The translations under genes were made by a program, and so were the position numbers. From Phanerodontia chrysosporium (taxonomy: Eukaryota > Basidiomycota > Agaricomycetes > Polyporales > Phanerochaetaceae), in NCBI GenBank assembly GCA_001910725.1, contig MJGA01000007.1:62001-126000 (forward strand): a stretch of DNA of 64,000 bases, in the 5' to 3' direction. A model generated the notes under the pieces. It worked only from the letters and a program-made list of their open reading frames with translations. It made no database searches and was not told the origin of the DNA. Positions 1 through 10,180 of this stretch are shown piece by piece; position 1 is the first letter of the stretch, and each line of letters opens with the position of its first letter.

Positions 1-1398
1 TACTCGCTGCAGTCGGTACGGCCCGTAATGGAGGGACAGCTCGCTCGTCGTAGTCTCTTCGTATGTACTTTGCTTCCTCTATACGAATATACTTGCGCTT
101 TCGCAGAATCCTTTCTACAGCGTGACGCAGTTATGACAGCGTGGTGGTGCAACGGTATCCTGCGCTCGACAAGGGTCGAAGAGCTGGATGGAGTGTCCAG
201 GGTCTTGTGCTGGCAGTTTGTTGGTGCGCTCTGTTCGCCCTCTTCTTTGGCTGACTTGTCTGCGTGCAATAGTCTGTCTCTTCATACGCCGAACCATCGT
301 CCATGCTAGTTCTAGTGACAGCGCCGTTCCCTGCATTCTCTTCCAAAACGATCCCATCCTTGTGATGTTGCGCCAAGCAATGACTCCCCCACCTCCGGCA
401 CGCTTCACGTTGTCGGGGCATATTCTTCCTCTGAACCTCTACACGAATGTTCCTGTTGGACCCGTCGAAGCTCGACAGCGTGCGACGGCGATCCTCTCAA
501 GTTGTCCGCCAAGACCCCAGCGTCTGGGTTGTCGTTTTTCGGCGCGGTCAACGGGCACTCCTGCCCTCTCCAGATCCCTCCAGCGAGTCTCTCTATCCGG
601 CCTGTGACAAGGTTTTCGCGCACCGACGAACTCTATCCATCTGAAAGGCCCTGTCGGGTCGCCAAGATATAGTCCGCGATGCACCCGCACCGCAATGATA
701 GAGTGGGGACTAAGCGACGCCGTATCGGGATCACGCTGCACGTCGTGCGGCGCCCCTTGCGCTGCGTGGTTCCGCGTCTGCAGTGTGGACGGGCGTGGTG
801 CGCTGTGGGCTGTTGTGGACGTTGTGGACGCCGTGCACAAGATTGGTACCTCCCTGTTACCAGACAGGTTGCTCATATATACCGTGGACTAGAGGTCATC
901 GCCTGCGTTAATGAGTGCAATGGAATGGAAACCGAAGTTTACTCGATGGGTGTGCCATAGCATGTCGTAATGTCAATACTCTGTCTCGGAATGCAATATC
1001 CTGCACTGGCCCGAATGGAGTGGTTCTCGCGAGTCCTATACAATTCCGATGGATATATACGACGATGGTAGGCATTACGCCGTGTCCCGTGTGACCTGCT
1101 CCGGCAATGTTGTATGCGCACACCTTTTCATGAGGCTGTCCTCGCGCTGAAGTGGAACGCCGATGCTGACTGAGACGTCGCGAAAATGCGTGCCAACGTT
1201 GCGAGGCTCAGCGAGGATGATACCACTGCGCTGCCACTGCGACTCCTGCAGGTCGTTCAGTCGGCCCACGGACAACGTACGATACCCGGGGTCGGCATTC
1301 CCAAACCAGGGAGGCCCGATGCTGTATCCCGCCATATTACCTGGAACGGACACGCGCCTGCTGATGAAGAAACACGTGACAGCGCACGGGCTCCGGGG
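1..1398. other. Intergenic region, no gene recognised
   Basis: Open frames exist on both strands but overlap one another, are short (under 180 codons) and show no domain I recognise. No tRNA, repeat or transposon end was found. The last part is the upstream region of the thiolase gene. The end of a gene lying left of the window cannot be excluded. Confidence 0.5.
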
Positions 1399-1495
1399 CC
1401 AATTCAGGCCAGCTCGACGTTTCGGTTCGCGCATATAACCACGTCCCATTTCCACCTGTTTTCCCTCCCCACTCCCTCTGTCCCATACTACCACC
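1399..1495 (+). promoter_or_regulatory. Core promoter of the thiolase gene
   Basis: A CCAAT box (1399-1403) is followed by a TATA-type element CATATAAC (1432-1439) and a C/T-rich stretch leading to the start codon, which lies in the good context CACCATGTC. The TATA-to-ATG distance of about 60 bases predicts a 5' leader of roughly 30 bases. Confidence 0.55.
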
Positions 1496-3105
1496 ATGTC
1501 GTCGTTCGTGCAGACTCTTTCCAACCTCGCCGGCACCTCCGCCAAGGCGCGCGTCACCGCGCAGAACGACAACGATGTGGTCATCATCGCTGCCGTGCGC
1601 TCCGCCATGACCAAGGTGCGTGTCCCTCCTCTTTTGCGACGCAGGCAAAGCTCAGACCGCCCCCGTCGAGCAGGGCAAGCGCGGTGGCTTCAAGGATACA
1701 CGTCCGGAAGAGATTCTGTGCGAGGTCCTGCGCGCCGTGTACACCAAGGCCGGCGTCGACCCGTCGCTCATCGAAGACGTCGCCGTCGGAAACGTGCTCC
1801 CGCCCGGCGGCGGTGCGTCCGCGGCACGCATGGCCGCCCTCGCAGCCGGCATCCCCAACACCGCCGCCGTGAACACCGTGAACCGCCAGTGCTCGTCGGG
1901 TCTCACGGCGGTGACACAGATCGCGAACGAGATTGCGGTGGGCCAGATTGACATTGGCATTGGTGAGTTTTGCCCCTAGATGGTTCCTCATGCGTGCTTG
2001 CCCGTTTCCATCGGAATGAGGCGCGATGTGCTGGCAGCGAGAGCTGGAGGTCTGTGCGCTACTTTACGTCACACTTCAGCCGGCTGGTCCTCGCATGCAT
2101 GTACCTGGTGATGGCACGGGCAGTTTTGCTGACATGTGTGCATAGGTGCCGGTGTTGAGTCGATGACTTTCGGCTATGGTGCACGCGCGCAGGCCGACGA
2201 GTTCTCCGAGAAGGTGCTCGCATGCCAGGAAGCGGAGGACTGCCTCATCCCGATGGGCATCACGTCCGAGAACGTCGCGGCGGACTACGGCATCACGCGC
2301 CAGCAACAGGACGAGTTCGCGGCGGCGTCCTACCAGAAGGCCGCGGCCGCGCAGAAGGCGGGCAAGTTCAAGGACGAGATCGTGCCTATCAAGGTCAAGT
2401 GGGTCGACCCCAAGACCGAGAAGGAGACGGAGATCGTCGTTGACCAGGATGACGGCATCCGGGACGGCGTCACTGCCCAGAGCCTCGGCAAACTCAAGCC
2501 TGCTTTCAAGGAGAATGGCACAACACATGCCGGTATGTTTTGCGCAGCTTGACAGCTCACCTATGAGTACTCACGCGGGCTACAGGTAACGCGTCGCAGG
2601 TCTCTGACGGCGCGGCTGCGGTTCTGCTCGCTCGGCGGTCGGTCGCGAAGCGTCTCGGGCTGCCCATTGTCGGCAAGTACGTGACGAGCGCGGTTGTTGG
2701 CGTTCCACCACGCGTCATGGGCATCGGCCCGGCGTTCGCGATCCCAAAGGTGCTCGAGAAGACGGGCCTGTCGAAGGAGGACATCGACTTTTATGAAATT
2801 AACGAGGCGTTCGCGAGCCAGGCCGTGTATTCGGTGCTCAAGATCGGCATTCCGTTCGAGAAGGTGAACATCAACGGCGGTGCCATTGCCATCGGGCACC
2901 CGCTCGGCATGAGTGAGTCGTCTGGATCTTGCCGCCTTGATCTTTGCGCGGAGGCGCTGACGTCGGTTTTTTCACCACAGCTGGTGCCCGTCAAATCGCG
3001 ACAGGTCTCAACATCGCGAAGCAGACCGGCGGAAAGGTGTTCGTGACCAGCATGTGTATCGGCTCCGGCATGGGTATGGCCGCCGTGTTCGTCAGCGAGC
3101 AGTAA
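1496..3105 (+). CDS. POT1: 3-ketoacyl-CoA thiolase (peroxisomal Pot1/ACAA1 type)
   Basis: This enzyme cleaves 3-ketoacyl-CoA to acetyl-CoA and a shortened acyl-CoA, the last step of beta-oxidation. Five exons are inferred: 1496-1615, 1656-1962, 2146-2532, 2586-2912 and 2981-3105, giving 421 residues in one frame, the usual family length. The nucleophile cysteine lies in NRQCSSGLTAV (second exon), the catalytic histidine in GHPLG across the fourth intron, and the second cysteine in SMCIGSGMGMA near the C-terminus; NEAFASQA is also typical. The sequence resembles peroxisomal thiolases more than Erg10-type acetoacetyl-CoA thiolases. I see no clear PTS2 in the first 30 residues, so its compartment is inferred from the subfamily only. 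The gene is intact, with no frame problem, unlike several neighbours. Confidence 0.93.
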
Positions 3106-3365
3106 GGGTTCGCTGCTGTAGCCAAAAATCGGACGGCTCCCTCTTCACTCGGAATACGCTCAGTGTATCTTATTTGTTCGGATAGTCTTGGTTGTGCGCG
3201 ATAATTGCATTCTCTTGTACTGCTGGAAAGAACGAGTTGTGAGGAGCGTGGCGCTAGGTACAGTGGACTTTGCTGCTGTTCTACTACATCTGGAGCGGTG
3301 AGGCAGCAAGCGATACCCACACCCAGGAAGGTCAACATGATAGTGACATATTCCAGAGTAAACAT

Positions 3366-3437
3366 GGCCGCCTGGCGAAATGGCATCGCGTCTGACTACG
3401 AATCAGGAGATTGCAGGTTCGACCCCTGCGGTGGTCA
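3366..3437 (+). tRNA. tRNA-Arg (anticodon ACG), copy 1
   Basis: The 72-base sequence folds as a complete cloverleaf without intron: 7-bp acceptor (GGCCGCC with GGTGGTC, two G-T pairs), D arm GCGA/TCGC, anticodon arm TCTGA/TCAGG around loop CTACGAA (anticodon ACG), T arm GCAGG-TTCGACC-CCTGC and discriminator A. A TTTT stretch follows within 10 bases as Pol III terminator. It points toward the VWA gene on the opposite strand; the same tRNA/VWA arrangement recurs inverted at 20.8-22.4 kb. Confidence 0.95.
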
Positions 3438-3953
3438 TAAATTTTGCGTTTCTTTCCTCCACGTTGTCTTTTTCCTTTGCGAATCTTCCTTTGCAGGTGT
3501 AGACCACACTACTTATTTTGCGCCGCTTGAGCCCTCAATGAAGCTGTACCTTGGTCGGGCCTGTCGCAGAAGTATACTTTTACTCCGGACCCTTTCTGCC
3601 CTGCTGACTGCGCCTCCTGTGCTTGTCACTGCGGCACCATTCCTTCCGGCCGTCTCTCGGAGCACGGTCCAGGGCACTGGACCGAGGCTGAAATCGCCCT
3701 GACATGAACTGCCTGGCAGCCCTGTTCCCGTCCGATGACTGTTTCTGCCAACCAGTCCTTGGCCAGTAAGCTTGCCCCGAACCACATCAGTCACATTGCC
3801 CTCAGCCACGATGATTGACTCTACTGCTCTGGATCTGCGACAACTCGATGTACACTGACGCAGACCTCTACTAGAATGACCCACACAAAGCGTGTACGAC
3901 ACCGACTGCGCACGACTGCTCCTCGTAAGAGCACCTTGCCCGAGCGCAGGCGG
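3438..3953. other. Spacer between tRNA-Arg and the VWA gene
   Basis: No gene seen. It contains the tRNA terminator and presumably the 3' UTR of the minus-strand VWA gene. It does not resemble the matching spacer at 21870-22304. Confidence 0.5.
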
Positions 3954-4987
3954 TCACCTCTGCCGCTGCACGAGCACGCGCCCGCCCTTGCGGTCCACGC
4001 GCCGGTGCACGCCGCCGAGGAGGATCTTGACGAGCGCCTCGGGGTCGCTGTCGAGGCCCGCCGCGTACGGCGTCGTGTCGACCATGTCGCGCACGCCCGC
4101 CGCGGGGAGGTCGTCGTCGAGCTCGCGCAGGTACTCCGCCGCGCGCGCGTCGTCGCCGATCTGCACGAAGCTGAGCCCGAGCGCGTCGTGCGGGGCGCCG
4201 AGCGCGTCGAGCGTGCGCGCCGCGGCGACGATCGCCGCTTTCGGGTCGTCCGCTGGGCAGGTGCGTGCGCGTGTCAGCGCGGGCTGCGGCAGACGGCGGC
4301 GCGCATCGGAGAGACACGCACTGGGGATGCCGTCCGTGATGACGAGGATGTTGAGCGGCCTGGGGCGCGGCGCGGCGCGTCGTCCGAGGCCCAAGAAGCG
4401 GCGCCGGGGCGCCCACTGCTTGGCGTGCGCGTCCAGGATCTCCTTCAGCCGAGCACCGAGCGGCGTGCCCCCAGACGGGATCACGCCCTCCAGGGCACGC
4501 ACGACCGCGTCGGCACTCTGAAACGATCTGTCAGCTTCGGAGAGTAGCACCATTGGGGCGGATTGGCGCACCGTGAGGTTGAACGCGGCGTGGCTGCCTT
4601 TCCCGCCGAGGCAGTTGTTGAGGAGGTAGACGTCGATGCCGTCCTGGTCGTACTGGGCGGCCCACTGCGCGAGGCCCCGTAGTGCGTTGATGGCCTGTGT
4701 ATGTGAGCGGGCGTGGAGCGAGGAGCTGTGTGTCGGCGTACCTGCGTCCACAGCGCGCCCTGCATCGAGCCCGAGTCGTCGAGGACGACGACGGTGTTGT
4801 AGCGCCGGAGCACGTCGAGCGGGTCCTCGGAGAGCTGGTGTGCGGCCGAGAAGGTCGGAGGTGTGTACGGTGGAGGTGCATCCTGGTTGGGCGGTGAGTT
4901 CTCATGCAGTGGGTCCTCCTCCATGTTATTCTTGTTGTCCTTGCCCGACGCAGCGCGGTTACGCCGGGGTTGTAAACATCCAGGCAT
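3954..4987 (-). CDS. VWA (von Willebrand factor A) domain protein, copy 1
   Basis: Three exons (4742-4987, 4322-4694, 3954-4252) give 305 residues. After a divergent, polar, proline-rich N-terminus with PPPY, a VWA domain starts with VVVLDDSGSMQG, a canonical metal-ion-dependent adhesion (MIDAS) DxSxS motif; NILVITDGIP marks a later core strand. There is no signal peptide or membrane segment, so a cytosolic metal-dependent binding protein is likely; the partner is unknown. The chosen start puts 24 residues before a conserved DPL, exactly as in copy 2 at 20847-21869; a second Met lies 21 codons in. From about 4861 to 3966 the DNA is almost identical to copy 2, introns included, whereas the first 40 codons and the flanks are not. 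A TATA-like element lies at 5062-5070. Confidence 0.85.
3966..4861 (-). repeat. Near-identical tract shared with the VWA copy at 20961-21854 (inverted)
   Basis: Intron 1 (47 bases) is identical in both copies. Intron 2 (69 versus 67 bases) differs by only a few bases. Exon differences are a handful of substitutions. Identity begins abruptly at CCTCCGACC inside exon 1 and ends at CTCGTGCAG a few codons before the two unlike stops. Confidence 0.9.
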
Positions 4988-5929
4988 GGAGGGGAAGGCG
5001 TTGCAGTGGACAGAGAGCAGCTAGCTCGCCGTAGCCTGCAGGCCGTAGTGAGAGGTCCCAAGATATATACATGCTGTGCATGGCGGTGCCGACTGGGGCG
5101 CATGTGGAGTAATCTAGAACGTAGAGGAACAACCTTGCTCACAGAGTTTTTACTGTATTGCTGGTCCTATGTACGATTTTGATACTTCAAGACACGGGAA
5201 TGCAGGACTCACATGTGTTTGTACGGCGCACACACGTCCGTGGGGTTGAAGACGCGGCTTTTATTGCTTACTGTATTGTGTAATATGAGGTCAATGACCT
5301 GCAGCATCGTGGCGACACGAGGCTTTTGCACGAGGCTCCGGAAAGCTGTGTGCGTGTGCCCCTGGAGCGGCTGATAGCAGCAACTTCCGGATCTTTGTAT
5401 GGTCAATCACAGTACTGTGTCTCACTGGGAAGACTTTGCTGTGTGTTTCTAAGGCTGCCGGAAACTGAGGTGGAAATGTGGCACAACAAGAAGCAAGCTG
5501 TCGAATGGGATCAGTCCATTGGTTTCTGGCGCCGGACCGATGGCAGACAGGCTTGGCTAGGGTCCTGGGTAGTCTCCGCGTCTGCGCCGAGGTATGTTCA
5601 AGAAGTGCTGGTTGCAGTCGTGGAGGGACAGCCACGCGTTGGGAACTTTGTTTGGCCGTGCTGGGTTCACTCACGTGGGGCGGCGTCGAAGCTAAAGACC
5701 TGCCTGTTTTGGCGACAAGTGCTGCTGAGGTAATTAATTGTTGTCGTTGGACTGATGGGAACCCCAGATTGAAACGGCTCTTGACTTGTACTGCTCTCCA
5801 GATGGCCAACTGACCGTCCACTCTTTCCTTCCGACCACCACCTCCGTCGTCGGACCTGTCGCTGCCACCGTCCGCGACTAGCACTCACACTCTTTTGTAA
5901 TCTATACGCTTCCTAGACGAAGCCAAGCC
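4988..5929. other. Intergenic region between divergent genes
   Basis: The left part carries the VWA upstream region with its TATA element (5062-5070); the right end is the upstream region of the membrane protein gene. Open frames here are short, overlapping and unlike any family I recognise. Confidence 0.45.
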
Positions 5930-7814
5930 ATGGCTGGATCCCTCCGCCAGTCTCCGGTGAGCCGCTCTGCTGCTCACACGCTTCTCGCAGCTGAGCATCC
6001 TGCTAGACCCTTTCTCTGCGCCGCCGTCCGCGTTCGTGTTCCTCGCTCAAAGCGCGAACCGAAACTAACAGCGCTTTGCAGGTCGAGCACGCCGACCCTC
6101 ACGTCCGGACCCTCGTCGGCAACCTCGCTCACAGACACTTTGACGACCGCGACCACCTCCCTTGCGTCTGCGTCTTCTGTGTCTTCCACCTCTGACGCGT
6201 TGTCCGCGTCTTCCACCTCCGACACCAGCTCCGCGACGACCAGCGCCGCAACCTCCTCGAGCACGTCCGCCTCGTCTGCAACCCAGAGCTCGTCTTCGGT
6301 CTCCTCTGCTCCATCCTCCACCAGCTCTACCTCTTCGCCCTCATCCGGTCCCTCTGCCGTCACCAGTGCGCCGCCAGCCGCTTCGCACACCTCCGCCTCG
6401 GTCTATGCGTCTACCGGGTCCGACGGAAATGTCGTACAAGTGACGAGCTATGTCGTCGTCGGCCCCACGCCAACGAATACGCTCGCCGCGCAGGACGCCG
6501 GCAGCTCAAAAGGGTGAGCAGACAATTTTACTGTGCATTTCGCCCACATTTGCTTCCGTCGAGCGCCTCGGCCGAACCCCGGAACGCTGCCCGATGGGCC
6601 CTCTGCAGGCGAATTCCAAGTCGTGGTGCATCTTCGGGTGCACCGTCACGCTGCAGGCACACAATGCGCGGGGCCTAACGGGATATGCACGCTTCCAGTC
6701 TCTGCGTCACACGCTGACTATCTCCGCAGCTTTTTCGAGAACAAAGGCGCCGTGGCGGGTGTCTTTACCGTTGTCGGCCTCGTCGCGCTCGTCCTTGGCA
6801 TTGTCTTCATTACGAACGCTGTCCGGCGGCGACGCGCACGCAAGTTTGACCAAGAGATCGCCGAGGCAGCGCGCGAGGCCGCACACGCGGGCGCGCGCCC
6901 CCAGACCTCGACGATGACGACGACTTTGCGTTCGGCGGGCGCAGCGTGTACACCGACGGCACGCACGGCGCATACGCGCAGGCCCCGCTCAAGCACCTCG
7001 AGACGTACAACATGAGCGAGCTCCCGCTGACGTCCGATCCTGGGTATGGCGCCGGCCACGCAGGCGTCGGCGCGGCCGGCCTCAACCGCGCGCGGAGCAC
7101 GAACCAGCCGTACAACGCGTTCGCAGGCCCGCCCGGCGCGTACCAGCCGCCGCCGCCGCCGGCGCGGTGCAGGGCGACGTGTACTTTGAGGCGCCGCCGA
7201 TGGCGAACGCGGGATACCCCGATGCCTACCAGTCGCGCGGCCCGAACGCGGGCATCCTCGACGCTGCGGGCCTCGGCGGCGGGGCTGCGCTCGCGCGCGG
7301 GCCGAGCCAGCACGCGCAGTACGGCGGCGCGCGCGCCATGGACGGCTACGGCGACTCGTACGCGCATGCGGCGTATCCGCCGCAGCAGCCGCCGCCGCCG
7401 CCGCAACCACAGTGGGCGGCGCCGCAGCCCGCGGTGGTGCAGCATTTCGGCGAGCAGCAGCAGCAGCAACACCAGCCGTTTGACGAGCAACAACATCAGT
7501 ACTCGTCGACGCAGCAGCAGCAAGAGAGGCCCGTGTCGGGCGTCGATGATGCGTACGGAGGCTATGCCGACACGTTTGTCGTTGCAGGCGAGCACGAGCA
7601 CGAGCACGGAGATGAGCACGAGAGCGACGAGGACGAGGCGTACGACGTGCGCGGCTATGCGCCGTATGCGCACGAGAGCCGGGCGAGCGTGGGCGACGAC
7701 GGGGACTATGGGTATGGCGGTGGCCGCCGGGTGCTGAAGGTGTGTGCTCCTGTCGTTCGAGCGTGCTGAGCGGGGTGTGCTGAGCGCGCGCTGTCCCAGG
7801 TCGCAAACGAGTGA
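5930..7814 (+). CDS. Ser/Thr-rich single-pass membrane protein with disordered tail (Mid2/Skg6-like architecture)
   Basis: Parts in order: short N-terminus; about 140 residues of Ser/Thr-rich, probably O-mannosylated ectodomain (6082-6514); one membrane helix GVFTVVGLVALVLGIVF followed by an RRRR stop-transfer (from 6730); then a long Gly/Pro/Gln/Tyr-rich, acidic cytoplasmic tail ending LK-VANE after a last intron (7740-7799). Inferred exons: 5930-5956, 5991-6031, 6082-6514, 6730-7739, 7800-7814; the first two junctions are the least certain. The architecture is common in basidiomycetes and resembles wall-stress sensors, but I see no WSC domain or signal peptide. The tail needs two frame changes, each equal to one missing base: one at the C run 6898-6902 and one near 7160-7168. 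Both flanking frames are clearly coding, so sequence errors are more likely than decay. Confidence 0.75.
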
Positions 7815-8349
7815 GCATGCTGTGGTGCAAAAGACTTGTCGGCAGACGTGCGCTTTGTTGTTATGTGTATACCTATTCGTTGTCCGTGATACCGCTGCTC
7901 ACCTGTACCCTTTGTTCTGCGTCTTCCTTTTTCCTCTCGCATCCCCCCTGCTCGATGAACGCTTTCCTTCCCCCCTTCTGTCCTTTCGTGTGCTCGCTGA
8001 ACGAGTTGTGTCCCACGTGCTTGCGTGTGTTGGGTCCGCGCGAATGAGTGTGTTCACGATGGGAGAGTGCTGGCTAGGCAGCTGCGTCGCCTCATGACGG
8101 CAATATGACCGAGGACAGATGACGTCGCGGCTGCGCCAGCGAGCGGATGCGCTCATCGCAGGGCTGCTGCTGCGGGCGCACGACCGCCTGCCATAAGCCG
8201 CCGGGCAGCGCGCGACCCGCCGACGTGGCCGCCGCCCATTGCAGCGCGCACGCTGGTCCGCTCAGCCCGCCTACGTCGCCATGACGTCGTCCCCCCAGTC
8301 GCACTCGTCTCGCGCAGAGCTCAAGCCGTGGGGAGCTGGCACGGTCGGG
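7815..8349. other. Intergenic region
   Basis: It holds the 3' UTR of the membrane protein gene and the distal promoter of the FAD synthase gene. No gene seen. Confidence 0.5.
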
Positions 8350-8424
8350 ATATAAGCCTCCCGGGCAAGCCGCCTCCTCCTGCATCGCATCCCTCCCTCG
8401 AGCGCACACACCACCAGCAACAGC
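8350..8424 (+). promoter_or_regulatory. Core promoter of the FAD synthase gene
   Basis: GGGATATAAGCC with TATAAG at 8351-8356 lies 69 bases upstream of the start codon, a normal distance for a fungal TATA box with a leader of about 40 bases. Confidence 0.6.
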
Positions 8425-9719
8425 ATGCAGCTCAAGTCGTCCGCCATCAAGCCCGTCGACTACCGCGCCGTCGCCCAGGAAGTGTATGCCTTTGCTGACT
8501 CGCAGTCCCCGCTTGCGCCCCTCGTGAAGGAGGCGCTCAAGACGATCGACGATGCAGTCGAGGACTTTGGGTACGGCCTTGCTCTCCGAGGCATGTCCTC
8601 ACCCTGTCGCTCACTCGAGCACACGCACAGCATGCAAGGCATCGCGATCAGCTTCAACGGCGGCAAAGACTGTAAGTGCTTCGTGTGCACGCACCCCCGC
8701 ACGCCGCTGCTGACGCGCCCGCGCCAGGCACGGTGCCCCTGCACCTCCTCGCCGCCGTGCTCGGCCGCCGCCTGCGCCCCGGCGAGACGTCCCGGCCCGT
8801 GCCCGCGCTCTACATCCCCGTGCTCTGCGAGTTCCCCGAGCTCGAGGCGTTCACCCACCGCTGCGCCAAGGCCTACAACCTCGACCTCTTCCGCTGCGCG
8901 CCCCCGCCGCCGGCTCCCAGCAGGTCGAGAGCGTCACCGAGCCGAGCTCCCCCGTCTCCCCGACGTCCGCGCTCCCCGACAGCGCCCCCACCCCCGCTCC
9001 CAGGGCCCGCGCAAAGGGCGGCGACGGCATGAAGGCCGCTCTCCAGCTCTACAAGGACCGCTACCCAGACGTCGAGGCGATCGTCATCGGCACGCGCCGG
9101 ACAGACCCCCACGGAGGTGCGCCCCCGCTTTGTCCTCCCCGCGCCCCCGCTAACGCCCCCGTCCCCCGCACACAGCGGCGCTCTCCGCGCGCACGCCGAC
9201 CGACGGCGACTGGCCGCGCTTCGTCCGCGTCAACGCGATCCTCGACTGGGCGTACGCCGACGTGTGGGCCTTCCTCCGCACGCTCCGCGTGCCCTACTGC
9301 GCGCTCTACGACGCGGGCTACACCTCCCTCGGCTCGACGTACAACACCTTCCGCAACCCCGCGCTCCGCATCTGGCCGTGCTGCGCGCGCCGCCGCCGCC
9401 GCCGCCGCGCGCGGCACGGGCCCCTTCGACGCGCCCTGCACGCACGAGGCGCGCTACCGCCCCGCGTACGAGCTCGCGGACGGGGCGCTCGAGCGCGCCG
9501 GCCGCGCGTCGAGCTCGCAGACGACGCAGGCGATGCACGCGCGCATGCTGCGCGCGCAGCAGCAGGAGGTGCGTGCGCCCGCTCCCGCTCCCGGGCCCGC
9601 CGCGCCGGCGCACCCGACGCACGAGCGCCATCCGCAGCACGGCGGCAGGGGCCTCCGCCGCCTCGCGCACTGTACGTCCTCTGCTCGAGCTCCCTCTCTG
9701 CAGCCGGGCGCGCCGCTGA
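8425..9719 (+). CDS. FAD1: FAD synthase (FMN adenylyltransferase, Fad1-like, PAPS-reductase fold)
   Basis: It transfers AMP from ATP to FMN to make FAD. Exons 8425-8570, 8631-8671 and 8728 onward join in phase. The PP-loop is [10 protein letters not shown] across the second intron; GTRRTDPHG and [17 protein letters not shown] are the substrate-binding signatures of eukaryotic Fad1, and a later [10 protein letters not shown] segment fits the family's C-terminal region. An intron starts just after GTRRTDPHG near 9117. A Ser/Pro-rich insert of about 40 residues sits between NLDLFRC and GMKAALQLY. The C run at 8901-8905 lacks one base relative to the reading frame, and the CCG/CG-rich tract at about 9370-9415 causes a further shift. 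The 3' end is uncertain: 9719 assumes two short final introns, while one continuous frame stays open to 9946. Confidence 0.78.
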
Positions 9720-10180
9720 CGTCTGAGTGCAGTGCAGAGCGTGTTCCACCAGGAGCCGGGCACGGCCTTTGGGCACGCGCACGTCCGGCGCATGGGCCTC
9801 TGAAATCCCAAGAAGAAGGAAAAGACGTCTGCGGGTGCCTCGCCCCCGCAGTGTCAAGTACGTGCCGCGCTGCCCGCCGCCCGCGCCAGACAGTACTGAC
9901 GCAGCCGTCCAGCGTCCACACCCCAAGTTGTATCCATAGCATTTAAGTTATTCCCAACTGCACACGTCTTCTGTAGAGCGCACCATGCGAATAGCATTCT
10001 TTACTTGCAGACCACAACGCGACCCGTTTTGAGGGATGCCCCAAACGATGACTTTGCACAAGGTGATCTTGGGAATGGACCAGTTTGTCTGATGCATGTT
10101 ACAATTACAACAGGAGGGTCTACAATGTGTATAATATACAACGTATGATAGGAAACGACCTCAAAAGAATGTAGTCGGGC
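9720..10180. other. Convergent intergenic region
   Basis: This is the region between the 3' ends of the FAD synthase and Axl2-like genes. No independent gene seen; part of it could be FAD synthase sequence if the alternative 3' end is right. Confidence 0.4.

Noticed and set aside
6718..7830. 370-codon Arg-rich minus-strand frame
   Set aside because: Shadow of the membrane-protein tail; no domain.
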